Below are positions 1-14,300 of a DNA stretch of 64,000 nt, one piece after another. Numbering within the stretch: the stretch's first letter is position 1; every line of letters starts with the position of its first letter. The stretch lies in assembly GCA_012064415.1 (NCBI GenBank), contig SSNU01000029.1, forward strand, positions 148,588 through 212,587, written 5' to 3'. Origin of the DNA: Gyrodactylus bullatarudis (taxonomy: Eukaryota > Platyhelminthes > Monogenea > Gyrodactylidea > Gyrodactylidae). Position numbers and translations under genes: made by a program. The notes under the pieces were generated by a model that made no database searches, was not told the DNA's origin, and saw only the letters and a list, made by a program, of their open reading frames with translations.

Positions 1-2334
1 TTTGAGATGAATCTTGAATAAATTTTAGAAACCTGTGACTTATTTAGATTTTTTGGCTAGAAAATAAACTAGTTACTTATAAGTATATTAAAAATCCTAA
101 TATATTTTGAAAATATAAAACTATACAGTTGTAGCCGAATCCACTTTTTTCAATATTTTGGAATACCTTAGTTAATATAATATTGTAATTCATACGACTA
201 CTAATAAGTAATGTTCAAACATTCTATTTTTATAATGTTTACTTAAAATCGCATTGTCTAATGTCATTTTCGAGATGTCAGAATTCATCCTTTTTCTTGA
301 CTTCGACGATCATTCTTTCTCTCATAGCTTGTGGATTAGAACTTATATTATAGATATCACATTATATATAATTTAGAAGTCATGATTCCTACTAAAATCT
401 AAATATTTTCACTAGGACCTCGGAGTCGAGAAAAACCATTGATTGAAATAAAGTTAGGAATCTGTATGATCTTTTAAAAAGAAACCTTTTTATTTTTAGT
501 GAAAAAATTTTTTCGCTTCAAACTTTTTTTGATAATAGTTAATCGATAATTGAATCCTCCCAATAAGTTTCTCATTGAATTCTGAGAATATTTTCGAAGA
601 TGTTCGGCGTTTTTTCCCTCTTTGTGATAATAGTTAAAAATAGATCTCATTGTTTGAGATAATTCCCATTTTCACTAGGGATTAACGTTCATTCACTGAT
701 TTCCCATTTTCACGGTAACACATACAATAATTCAAACTTTAGCTCTTGCTTCATAGTTGGGATGGACAGACTATACAAGGCTATACAAGGAGTTTCATTT
801 CTCCATAAACCAGAAATTTGATATTTTAAAAATAAATTCCTTTGAGAGCATGTTTAAAACCCAATATGTTAATCATTTGGTAATAAAATGAATTCGAATG
901 ATGAGTCAATTTTTGGGATCAGGATTTCCATAACAAAATAAATCATTGAGTATTAATTCAAAAAGAGTACAGTCAATTTCACACATGATGACTTGAGATA
1001 AATTAAATTTTTCACGGAGGTTTTGATTTATACCTCTCTGCCCCAAAATTCCAGCCAATCAGCGTTGAGCACTCATTAGCCAATAAGGAATAAGCAGTTT
1101 TTCACCTCATCCTCAATTCTTTAAACCTTAAAATTAATATACTTTAGCTTGGTTTTGCTCATTATATATCATTCGAAAGGGAATTTTCTCCTCTTTTCAA
1201 TGCACTAAAAAAATATTGTCTAAGAGGAAAATTTAATTTATCTCAAGTCATCATGTGTGAAATTGACTGTATTTAATACCTGACTATTTATGAAATCAGG
1301 ACTTTTTCACCTATCAAACTAGACCATTCGAAGCTCGAGTGAACGTATAATTGATTCACACCCCTTCAATATGTGATCCAAAACCCTGATTTTGATCGGT
1401 CGCTTACAAATAGACCTACATAAAACAGGTTCTTTTAGAGTGCTTTTTAAGGGAAACTTTAATGTTCTTATGAAAAAGGACCTTCTCTTTTGTATTTATT
1501 GTTACTTTCAAAGTCTCTAACATCTCTCTGATCCTCACAATAAAGCTTTAAAAACTCAATTTCTGACACTTATAAATTTTACCCTCGAAAACACAAGTTA
1601 AACGGAAAACTAAATGAGTTTCGCAACCGTCTGTAAATAGGTTTAAAATATTTCATTAACCCCTGAACTGAATATATGTAAATTTTTCTCTTGTCATACT
1701 GTATGAAGTAATAAGAAGAATGAGATTTATCTATCTATCTAACAAATCGTCATCTTCATATTACGATCACTCATTTCAATCAAAAAAATTTGAATATTAT
1801 ACAGTGTTAGTCAGTTGCTGCAATGTCGACCAATTCATTGCACACATTTGAAAAAAGATTACTTTTTTGATTTCTGATATTTTTTTCTCTATTCTTTTTT
1901 ACTTTCGTTCAAAATCAGCCAATACAAAGAGTAATGAAATAAAGAGAAAGAAAACAACAAAAAAATATAATATAACAAGGTAACCTGAGTATAAGCTGTA
2001 TACATAATTTTGTAGACAACTCTATATTGTATTGTAAAATGCATATATATATATTCTCTTGGTTGTAAAAGGTAGCAACGTGAGTCTTTAACATTATACT
2101 GTATATATTATTATTCATGAGCTGTGCTCCTTCTTAGAGAATATTTATGTCTTGCAACTGCTAAAGATTTGTTGTTTTAATAACTTTTGTATGCGCTATA
2201 GAGATATTTATTTGATAGATATTGCATTCACTTTTGAAAGACGTTGTCAGTCATCGACAGCTAAAAAACATTTCCCGTTCCCAAAACTCCTCTAGGAAAC
2301 AGTTAGGATTTCCTTTTCAAATTTTTGTACAGCA
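1..2334. other. Intergenic region upstream of the plakin gene
   Basis: I see no coding exon here. The region is AT-rich with short open frames only. It contains one clear MITE (970-1269), a duplicated 10-mer near 768-790 and a short TATC microsatellite near 1729. The last 30 bases form a pyrimidine-rich tract ending in ACAG directly before the first recognised plakin exon, so an upstream exon or promoter may lie here or outside the window. Confidence 0.5.
970..1269. mobile_element. MITE with 42-bp terminal inverted repeats, TA target site
   Basis: The left end starts CAGTCAATTTCACACATG and the right end is its reverse complement; about 42 bp match almost perfectly. Both ends are flanked by TA (968-969 and 1270-1271), the duplication made by Tc1/mariner-type transposases. 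The 300-bp element has no coding capacity and is presumably mobilised in trans. Confidence 0.8.
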
Positions 2335-5300
2335 ATGGAATCGAAAAATCCCAATTCAATTAATATCATGGATAATGTTCAGCTAAATGATTATCTGAAA
2401 CCGATTAAGGTGAGTCCTCTTGTCAATCAGACCCCAGCGGGTCATATAAGGGACATTTAACTTTCTCAAGCCATAATTCTATTTAAATGAAACTGTAAAT
2501 AGTTTATCAACCAATTTTCTGAAAAAACAACCAATGACTTATTCAGCTACGATGATTCATTGAAAATATGACTCTTTTTTGAAAACATGAAAGCACTACC
2601 CGTAGAATTCGAAAATGTATTTTGAAACCGAAAAAAATTTTCACCCTCAGCAATGCCCAATGATAAAAACTTTCCAGAAAGGTTTTTAAGGGTCAAGAAC
2701 TAATTTCTATTTTATTGAAAAATGATTCAAAATTAGTTTTTGTCAAAAATAAGAATTTTCTGTCATTGTTCTTCAAACTTTATGACAGAAATGTTAAATT
2801 TTTTTAAAGAAAACATCAACCGCTTGAACTTTAGGTATTAAATGACAGAGAATTCTAAAATTGACAAGCTTGAAAAATAAATTCAATTCCTCATTATTGC
2901 TATTGCTATCTTGTGTATTTTTGTAGAAATAGAACAGGAATAGATCAAAATCTTTTTAGCGTAGCTCCTTGGCTGTAGATCCTTTTCTAACTACTTTTTC
3001 CTAAAATTGATAGCATGAGATATATTTTAGATTTGTCGATTAAAAATCAAAAAAAATTACATTTGAGTTCATTTATTAAAAATTTTGATTTTTCTTCACA
3101 ACTGTTTTTGTATTGTACTGAATAGTTTCAACAATGTGTTATCTCTTGAAGGAAATGCACTAAATATCTTACATTTGGTTGTTTGTTTAAAATTTTCTTC
3201 TATTGTCAAAATAAGTAACCTATTTGCATATATAGATCTTTTCAGGAATACTAGAAAGGTGATCACTGAAAGGTAGTCATTTATTTTCTTCTCGGTAATT
3301 GTTTACATGAATATCTTATGCTAATATCTCCTCAGGATACTTGAATAATCAATTTGTTGGCCAATTGGTAGATAGAAAAAATTACCATAATATTATATCA
3401 TTGTATATTTCTTTAACTCTGTATCTGCCTTTATGTACGACGTGAACCTTTTCTCAACTTTTTGAACACAGTCATCAAAATGGAAATCTACCGAATGAAA
3501 TACAATCGAAAAGAGAAGAATATTTGAATAAATAAGATAGACTTAGGTTCCTATCTCATGTTATATTACTGAAAAAATAAACTTCAAAAAGTGTGAACCT
3601 GAGACAAATCAATATGTACACTAAAATAAGAAGAGTAACTTCCAAAGTCAAATAATGGCATTGATTTGTCATAAAAGTAATGAGAAAATATCATTTTGCA
3701 TATGAAAAATACTCATGGGTGATAATGTTGACAAGAAAATCATGTGAAAAATATATGACCATTTCTTTAAAATGACAAATTTCCGGACTAAGTTAAACTA
3801 AGCTTATTTTTTATTTAAAAATGTTTGATATCAAAAGATTAAAACTGTCGAGTAAGTTGACTAACGAATTAATTAATCAATTGATATTTCAAAAGATCAC
3901 TTACAAGTAACATCACGAAAATAAACCTAACTTAATTTTGAATTGCAAATTACCCCACAACTGTTCCTAAAACTATAATAGAAACAGGCAAAATAGAAAA
4001 ATGCTTCAAATATATACTCAATTAGGTGTATGTATTCGACATAAATTCTTAATTTATCTAATGTATTTTTAAAGTTGATTGTACATTCAAAAAAATAAAA
4101 GCATTCACTCCAAAAGCTCTTTATCACAAATGGTTTTGGTTAGCGAAGAAAGTAAGGATCACAAAAATTAAATCAATATCGGTATATTTCATCCAATGTG
4201 GAACTTGGATTACAACAATTCCATGATTTATTTGAACAGTTACAAATGTAACAGATTTACATTGATAACATTTGTAGGCTACAACAAGGGAAACTAAGTT
4301 GTTGGAACTTTTGTCATGTGTAGTACTTGCTAGAAGATCTGGATGTAAATATGGTACAGGAAATAAGAGACTGCTTCCATCAATAATAGGATATTACTAA
4401 TGAAAAAAAAACAAAATGTACATTATAAATCCAGCTTATAATGAATTAAATTAACAAAGATAATTCATGAAATCTTCAGAGATTCTTTTATCAGAGTTGA
4501 GCTTACAGTGTCTAAATTATACTGTTGATCAGAGTGCAAATAAAATTTTTCCAGAAATATCAGCTTTAGATTATAAAGATTAAATGTTATTTTTGATAAA
4601 TAAGTATCCGATTGCTTTTTTATTTATAGAAAACTAAAATAGTTTGCATTAGATCACATTTGACAAAATCAGAATTATCAGAAGTTTCTATAAAGAAGCC
4701 ATCGCTTTTGTAGAAGTAAATTTTTTTTATTAGGGAAACACGCAATTTGGACCGAAAATTTATCATGCGTTGGTCTTTTCAGACATTGGTGATCTTTTCA
4801 TCGTTAAGCATTTATCTTTCTACATAGAATACACATAGAATAAATCTTTGTTTCCTCCTTTTACATTTCAAACGATCAGATCAAAAGGGAAAATGCAGAC
4901 TGGATCCTGTCAAAAATTGATGGATTTAAACCTCTTTTTGAAATGAAAGCGAATATTTTTTCATTTTTCAAAACCACCAAAGAGTTTTTTCCATTCATTC
5001 AAAGTATAGACAAATTTGCCAAAAAACAATCTTGTCTGGGTGTAAAATTATTCATCAACCGTTCGCGGCTTAATTATTTTAATGACCCTATTTTACAGTT
5101 TATTTCTTTACAACGAATTATTTATGGAGAATGTGAAAGAAATATCAAATTAAATAGATAAGGAAGCTAAACATTATCATGAATGGTCTTCGATAATAAT
5201 GGTGATAATTACAATGTTATTCGATGCTTTAATATTATTTCAGCAGGAAACATGATCCCAGCATGGGCTGATCATGAGTGTTATTCAAGAGATAAATGTC

Positions 5301-8300
5301 GAATTTAAGAATAATTACAATAATATAAAGTTACTATTCTATCTTGCTTTTGATTCTATTTCAGTTAATATTTTCATTTTATTTTGAATTTTTAAAAATC
5401 TTTCTGCCTTTTCTATTTTATTTTTCAAAAATTCTAAGATCCTTACGTAATTCATTGGTTTAAATTATTTTTAACCGAAAATTAAGGACAAATAATAAAC
5501 TTGAACCAAGTAGTTTCCCAGGCAAAGATTGACTATATTGTTGTTTGCTTGCTACCTGACTATGCTGTCTTCTGGCTTGTATTGGTCTATCTGAAGAAAA
5601 AGAAGGTGTTGTATTTCTTAAAATTATTAGTGTAATAGTTCTGATATAATTCATTCCTTGAAGGAAAACTAAAATTAAGATTAGAATAAAAAAAATTTAG
5701 ATTACCCTGATAAAAATAGTTTGGTAAGCAATCAACGTTATAGTCAATTATATTAATTAAGAAGACTTTTGAGTAAATAATAGGGAATTTTCATGGTTAA
5801 GTTTAGCAGAAAAAAATTATCTACAACAGTTTTAAAAATTATTCTTTCTTTTCAGAACCCACAAATGTTATATGTATATATTATAATTAGAACCACATTT
5901 GAGAGCCCTAAAAATTGAAGCAAATTTTTTAAAACTTTCCTGAATGAAATTTCGTGTAGCCACGTTTTTTTGAATACTCTTAACGAATTATTTATTTCTC
6001 ATAACTTTTCCGACTTGCTATTAAATTTTCTACTGCACAGAATCTTCACATGAAATGAAATGAAGAATACATTTTTTCAGAATGCAATTGATAAACCAAA
6101 CTATGGAATTAATCACCAAGTGTTACAGGATGAGATGGACAAACAAATTGGTTTGCTAAACGAGGTTAAATGTCTTCAATTGAAAACACAAAATGTAAGT
6201 TTAGCTTGTACATGACACGAGATAAGGAATGATTGAATTTTTATATTTTTTTCTCCAAAGGACGAAAAGTTATCAGCTACATTGAATCGCTTAATTGTGA
6301 GTGATCTCTTTTATGAAGAAGAATGATTTTGCCTATAATTTATGCCGAAATACATTTAGGATGGCAGCAATTCAGTGCAGGAGAACCTTGAATATCTTGC
6401 AGGCATTTCCAATTTACAAAATCTTATCAATGTAAGTAGAGAGGGAACCTATCCGAAGATAAATCATTTTTTATTGAAACATTTAAACTCTTCTTATGAT
6501 GAGGTCATCTACCTTATTTCAATATCATAAATCAATTAGTTTTCATGTAACATATATTTTTTCCCAGGACTTTAGTGTTACTGCAGCAAAGCGTTCTGTA
6601 TATCTTTCAATGAAGGATGCCAACAGAGCCTATGGAAAGACAGTAAGTTATCATAATTGTGATAACAGTGTAACTATTTTTACATATCCATTATAGAATC
6701 TATCTGAAAATATCGAAAAGAGTTGGAATCTGGTTCAGCGTTTCTCTCAGCTCTCATTCATTCACCTCAAAAACTCCCATGAATATCACCAAGTGAGCCT
6801 AATTAAAGACAGTTCCATATGTATTATATGTTTTATAAAATGCCGATCATATTCATAAAGGCTTATTCCTTGATATCCCATTTTTTCAACAATGGAACTC
6901 GACACTTTCTCGACAGAAAGATACTTGAAATACTTTTTTCATCCCTCATTAAAAAGAAAGATTATTAAGCTACAAAATTCAAATATTTTGAAAATATTTC
7001 AAACGTTCTTTTGCTGAGGCATTAGATAAAAATAAAAAAAACTGTAGATTTCGCTTACTCGATAATCTCTCATAGTATTGGAAATAACTAGTTTTAGAGC
7101 CAAAAAATATCAATCTAATATCTTTTAAATGATAAGTTGGCTTTCAAAATCAGTGTGATTTGAGTGATTAAAAAACATATTCTGGGACATGAAAGGTTAA
7201 TCTAGTTTTCAGAAAAAAATTTTGGATTATCTTTCATTAATTTTTTAAAGATAATTTTATTTATATAGAGAGAAAGTCATAAAAAACAGATTTGTGGAAT
7301 GCTTGTCAATTATAATTAGCAATGCATAAATGAATATATTGTTTTTCGATATTTTACCATATGCAATATAACATGTTTACGAGAGTTTTTGATACCGAAA
7401 TTGGAAAAGAACCAGACAGAGGAAATAGATATTTATGCATATTTTGAAAAAACGAGAAGATGAATTTATGTGTATAGAGAGTTTTATGTCAGACTTTATA
7501 TTAATATCATGTCAATTCCACAGGGATTTATTATATGATAGCTAATATTTACAGTTTGTTAATACAAAATATGGAAATTTATTTTATCAAAAATCTCAAT
7601 TTTTATCAAGAATTCAAGAATGATCCTGATGATGACTCAATGCTCTTCATCCTGAGGCATTTTCTCGCAAAAGTTTGTCCAAGATTTATAGATAAACTTG
7701 TTCCAGTATTATTGATTCCGATTTAAAAGCTTAAGAAAAAAGGATTAAAATACTAGTAACGTAAGAAATGTAATTTTTCACAGTTTGATACACTTGGTAT
7801 CATGCTCTATAAATTATTGCATGCAGAATTCAAATGCCAGCCCAATTAACTTTTGAAAATTTCTGACTCTTAGATTGAATTATTTGAAGCAAAGATAAAA
7901 TGCTAAGTTAATTATTTAATTTTACTAGTTTTTTGAAGAAGAGCGATTTAAGGCACACTTGTGCCATTTGAAGGAAGAAATTATAAAGCATATATTTAAC
8001 CCTTTCGGTGCCGATGGATTTATATGTCTATTTTCCAATTTTTTTAAACCTTCATAACTCTACCAGTTTGATAGGTTTCTGGATCAATTTAAGTTTAAAT
8101 TGAAGCCCACAATGTGAACTTCTAACTACGGTTCTTATGATCACGATTAATTAAGAAAACTCAAATATGCTAAATAGATTTTGAGTATAACTCCATCTGC
8201 TACTCGGATAATCAATTTAAATTTGATGATTCTTAAAAAATAACAAAATGTATTGTAGACAATGAGTTTCTCTGTCTATTTGTGATCCAAAGAAATTTTA

Positions 8301-11300
8301 CTGTTCAAAGCAAGGAAAAACAGGACTATTTCCTGTGAGCAAGTCATCTTCATCTCAAGTAGGAATTGAAATTTTTTTAAATATTTCTAAAATCACATGA
8401 TTAAAAACCTTTGATTGATAATTCTGCATTTAATGCCATTTGTATGATAGAGGGTCTTTTGACATTCAGATGATAAACATTCAACAGTCCAACTTTTTAA
8501 AATACATTAAACTTTTAGCACTTGAAAATGGGGAAGAGTTTTATAAAATTTTCAAATACTTTATTTATTCCATATGGTTAAGAATTCGTTTGTCTATTTA
8601 TTTCTTCTGGAGAAATTTTTTATGTCTCCAGTGAATTTTGATGAAAAATATGGAAAGAAAAAGAATAATTGCACTTGAATTTTTATTTCTCTTGAGTGAA
8701 TATATTTTATAACTTATTTAAATCATAGTAGAATTGATAGTGTTACCACTTGGTCTGATCATATGAGGTTTATTCATTATCTGTAAGAAATATTTCTATT
8801 TGCTTTATTTCTTGCAATAATGAGGAAGCATATTGGTAGTTTTCACGTTTTTCTGATTATCTTATATAAAAGAATTCATAACTGTATAGCATTTATTTAT
8901 AATAACTTTCCAAGTTACAAAAAAAATTAGACTTTAGATTCATATGAAAACGGTTGAATAATGAGAAAAAGCTAGTTGATAGCAAGATGAGATTTTCTAA
9001 TTTTTACAAAAACCTCAATATTTTTCTACAGATCATTATTATCTTTTGAATAAAAATAAAATGAGCACATTTGTTTTTATGATAAAACAGAATTCTGAAA
9101 AGTTTCAATTTGACCCATATTTTGAATCTGAAATTCCACTAAAATTCCACTTTCTGAGCTAAAAGTTTATATCGATTTTGGAGATTTGAAGCGATATGTT
9201 GCCAATATGGGATCAATATTAGGCAACGGATTTGAATTTGAAGAAGTTCGGAGAAATATGCCGTTTTACTATTGCCAAATTTAAAACTCCTGAACCCAAA
9301 TACAGTTATAATGGCCGAAATTTCCTCTTTTTTAAAATTTAAGCTCAAAATTACTTTGTTATCATTGAAGAGTTCAGATGGTTCGATTTCCAACAATAAT
9401 ATCGAATTTCTCTCAATTTGAAGGGCTAAATTCTAATATTTGATCCAATAATTTAACTATGCCTAAAAATTCTTTTTGAAATCACTAAAAACTTTTGAGC
9501 CAGGTTTCTTAAACATTTAAAATCTAAATTCTATTTTTCGAAAGTCTAGTCTATTCTATTGTCATACAAAAATTAGACTCTGAATCATGTTGCTAAAAAG
9601 GAATTATCTAGTTTATTTTGTTACCTCTTATCTCCAAAAAAATCAAATGTTATGCATATTTCTCCAAGACTTAACATTTTAATTGAGTTAATTTAAGATT
9701 AGAATATGAAATAGCAGAGAAAAACAATTAGTATAAGCAGACTAACATTTTAGGAATTCAGATGATGATACACACGGAAATAACTTGGAATTCTTTCGAT
9801 CCCTATTTAGACCAATGCTTAGCATTTATTCAGGTTTTAATGAAAAAATCAAGATCATGTTATTAACGATTAAATCTCTTCCATTTGTCTGGGTAATGTT
9901 AAAAAGTTTAATATTTATTCTTTGAATGTTAACCAATCTGATAAGAGTTATGAATTCCACAGAATCATTAATACCACTTGTTACAGATCACGCTTAAGGA
10001 TCATAAATAATATTCGTTTGCCATCCATGTGAGAAAAATATGTTTTTGATGACTTATTTATTAAAGGGAGGGGTATTGATTTCACAAAATGTCAGAGTTC
10101 ACATTAAAAATACAGCATTCAAGCCTTTTCAAAGTGTCAAAAAAATATTTGATCTTCAATAGTCATGACAGTAATACTGCCAAGTAACTAGCTATTCAAT
10201 GAAAAAAATCCCCGATTCACTCTAAATATTATAGAATAATTAAGTAAAGCCTGTTGACATGAAAATGAGAATTTACGATTTTCACAAGAAATTAAATATT
10301 TTTCTCCAGAAAGTCAGGATAAAAATAATTTTTTGAATTCCCTGATGAAATGAGCCAATAAGCTGTTAAGATGACACAAAAACTCCACTATTTTTGAATT
10401 TCGAAAATGCCCCAATTTCCCACTTTTTCAATTATTGGTCAAAATTTTTACTGACTTTAGAGATTTGAAGCAGTTGACTGCCGATAAAATAAAGGATTCA
10501 CAGAAATTCGTCATTATCGTGGGAAGTCACACCGTTTTCATGGCGCATTTCTCTCAACCTCTATGGCCAAATTCGAATTCTTTGTCTATCAACTAGCTTT
10601 AGTATGATTATATACATTTTTGAATAAACTTTTTATTGACTCTGATTTCATAATTGAAGAATTATACATTGATGATTTCCAAGTAAAATAAATATCAAAA
10701 GATCACTTTATTTATTTAGTCGCAGAAATGAGCTAATTAATTTCATTTGGTATCCTTGTCTGAAATTGTTAGTCTGAAGTAAACAAAAGTTTACATCTTA
10801 GAGTTGAGGGAAAATTATAATTAGGCCCAAAATTGAGATGTGGAAAGATATCCATGTTTTTGTTAGTATATTACTCTGCTGATCTTTATTCTGGATTTCT
10901 ATGCCAATTTGAAACCCAACTTGATCACGGGATTTTAATTTCTTTTTTTTGCATTTTCTTTTTATAGAAGTTATTGCCAGGTGTAAAGAAATGCACACAA
11001 TATAGATATAACAAAATTATGTCAAAAAATCATAAAAATTTCAAGAGTATGAATAATCTAAAAATATTGTAGTAATTTGATTTTATTTTTTCTAGTTTTA
11101 TCACGATTGCAAACAACTTGATCATGATATGAATGAAAATTTCAAAAAAATTTCGAGAAAACTCATCAAAACAGACTGGGTCAATGTTGACAAGTCCGAG
11201 GATGATTCCAAAGAGCTATTGAATTTGATAAGAGTTTGTTCAATCAAAAATTTTATTAACCATACTCTTTTTTTCAATTTAACGATTTGAACAAAAAATA

Positions 11301-14300
11301 GCTTTTAAACGGGAAATATATAAGTTTGAAAAGATGATTTCATAAACCTAAATTTCTCTAATGAGGTGGACCCTATTGATAACTCTTATTCTTAGTTTTT
11401 GAGTATTCAGGGAAATTTCTTATGTTATTTTCATCTATTGAAAATTTTTATAGGATTCAAACAAGATTATTGAAAAACTGTACAATCGAATGAAAAAATT
11501 AGAATATGCCTCAACACAAATTGTAACACCAATCTATAAACGATTTCAAGATGAAATAACGAGTCCAACAACTGCTTTGGCCCTATGTGATTATCAGCTG
11601 CCGCATGCTTCAATCAAGACTGGGGAACGAGTCCAAGTGATTGATTTCCTCTGTAAATATTCTAAAATGTCGGAAAACGTCAGTAAAAGGGAATCGGAAG
11701 AGAATATTTTGGATACAAACTCCAATATTAGCAGTATTGTAAGCTTATACGATTATGATGAATCTACACCTAGTTAATACGAAGATGGGATTTATGGTTT
11801 TTACAAAATTCTCAATTTTTTCATCAATAAATCGAATTTGAAATTCGGATCATGAGAAAAAAAATCAATTTTCAAGGAAATTATGGTAAATTTGAAATGT
11901 TGAATTCCCATTTTTTTGAACCTTGAATCGAAAATTTCTGCTGATTTCAAGGCGAGAGTGATCAAAAGTTGATTTCGAGGATCACGATTGAACAAAGAAA
12001 TCAAATAAACTGAATCTGATTTTGAGAATCAACTTATCATCGTGTGAAAATTGAATTTTTATTTTTTCATCATTTTCCCTAATTGAAAATCGATGAAATT
12101 TTGTTGATTCAAGATCCCTGAAAAATGACGGATTTATCAAAAGCTTTATGAGGATAATCGGTTTTTTGGTCTTATTGTGATCCTTAAAATCAACTTTCGA
12201 TCACTCTCTCACGAATTTGGCGCTACTTCAAGATTTCAAAATTGATTTTTTCAAATTTTTTTCTCCTTGTTGTGAATTTGGGCCTCATGATCTGAATTCC
12301 AAAAATCAAATTCGATTTTTTGATGATTAAATTGAGAATTCTGTAAAAGCCATAAAATCCCATCTTCATATTACATAGCTTTAATCAAAAATTATTAAAA
12401 TACCTAGGACTAACATGTTTTGCCTTTTTGTTTGATTTCAAAAAAGTTTGAGTTCTCAAAAGTCTTAACCAATCACACTATATTGCACTAATTCTTAGTT
12501 CGTTATATTAATTTCTTAGAATTTCTATCACCTTGATAAAAACTTGTAAAAATGAGGCATTTGATTTGTTTCAATAAAAACATACTGATTACCACGATAC
12601 ACTAGTATCTGTGAAAATCCACAGGCTCATCAGACTTCTAGTGAAATAAATATGATTTATGACAAATATTAAGTTTTAGAATAAGAAAATTCAAAGTGGA
12701 AATTCGTGTTATGTTTCATTTTTGTAGGATTCATGCCATAGGGGAAGTCTATTTTTTATATTGCCTTGAAGATAATTATAATTCATGCACATGTTAAAAG
12801 CATTTACAGACAAAGAATGCATTTTTAAAGAAGTAAAATTTTACTAAACCAGAATATTGTTTCTTTAATTAATTAATGGTTTCTTCGAATTTGTATAAAC
12901 AAATATCCATATTATAGAGCAATGAAGATACTACGACATTTCTAAGTGAAAACAAGCCAAGAGAATATAAATTCAAACTTTTCAACAGGGATAAGGATAT
13001 TGTGTCCGAGGATTCATCACAAACAGTGAAGAATGAATTAAAAAATTGTTGGAAAGTTGTCAATAGTAATGGAATTGAAATGATTGCTCCAAGTATTTGC
13101 TTCTGGCTTCCCGGACCAGATCATGAGGCACTGCTTATCTCAAAAGAGTAATACCTTCTTTATTTCATTTATATTTTTAAAAAATCTTTATAGTTTTAAA
13201 GCCAGATTAAGAAAATTCGATTTTGTAACCGATGTCTTGTCTAATGTCAAACTAATACAGAGAGTTTGTTTTGTCCAAACAACTCACGGGAGGACTTACT
13301 TTTCTGATAGAATTTAGTACTCAGATCATGTTTTCCATAATTTAAAGCGTGAAAGTCATTCTCCATTATGTCATTGCCCATTTGAAAGTTCTATCAGAAA
13401 AGTTGGTCCTAATATGAGAGTAAAAATTTCACCCTAGCCTAGTGTATAATGAATCTTCATTTTTGGCCAAAGATTTGCTAATATCACTGAAAGTTACAGT
13501 CCCATTAAGTTCTTATTTCAAGTCAAAAACTGACAACAGCTAGTTAATAAGAATATGGGAATTCACAATTTTTATATATATTTCCAAAAAGTTCACTCTA
13601 ACTACTCAAATTTAGAGGGATTCTTCTCTTTCAAAATTAGACAGAGAATTCGGATTTGGAAAAAGTAGAAATTTGGCTGATTTTCTAAACAACCAATCAG
13701 CTCATTTTATCATGAGATTCATAAAATTTTTAAATTGCTTATAAAAAGTTTGACTTTATTCAACAAACAGGTTCTATACATTCAAGACTGAATTATTTTA
13801 TTTTTCATATAGGAATAAGATACCTAATAATAGGACTTATAATAATAATGGTTTATTAAGAAATACGCCCTGTATCAATTTAATTGTATCGTTCATGGCA
13901 GCTAATGTTACACACTATTCTTACTTCATTTAGTCTAATTTAGTTTTAATTGGGCCTAATCTTGTGTTAGAATTTTCTTATTTGAAGATAGACAATTCAT
14001 TTCTATACACTAGTCACATGGATATGTAAAAAATATTAATCTGTTCAGGAAATTTCTCTTGTTAAATCTTGAATGAGATAAAATGCTCATTGAAAGTCTA
14101 GTCGAAATAAAGTAGGTGTATATTACAGATAGTCAATAAAAGTAAAAAATAATTTAATCAACCTAAATTAGAAAATGCGGTAAATTACCAATTTTTCAAA
14201 ATTTTAATCAATTTTGAACAACAACAAAATTTCTAATGGCAGTTACATTTTTCATGAAAAAACTCAATTTTGTAATTCTTAAACAGCCTGGATTTTTTTA

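Larger units (their letters stand above)
6793..11095 (+). other. Plakin intron 6, repeat-filled
   Basis: A 4.3-kb intron between the exons that code EYHQ and FYHDC. It contains a half copy of the GGTGCCG element (7998-8118) and pieces of the palindromic family whose ends read like AGTTGACATGAAGATGAGAA (from about 8974, and 10247-10612). No exon or RNA gene is evident. Confidence 0.5.

Noticed and set aside
7535..8634. Two plus-strand frames of 63-64 codons in plakin intron 6
   Set aside because: Not phase-compatible with neighbouring exons, no plakin similarity, and exons 6 and 7 join perfectly without them.
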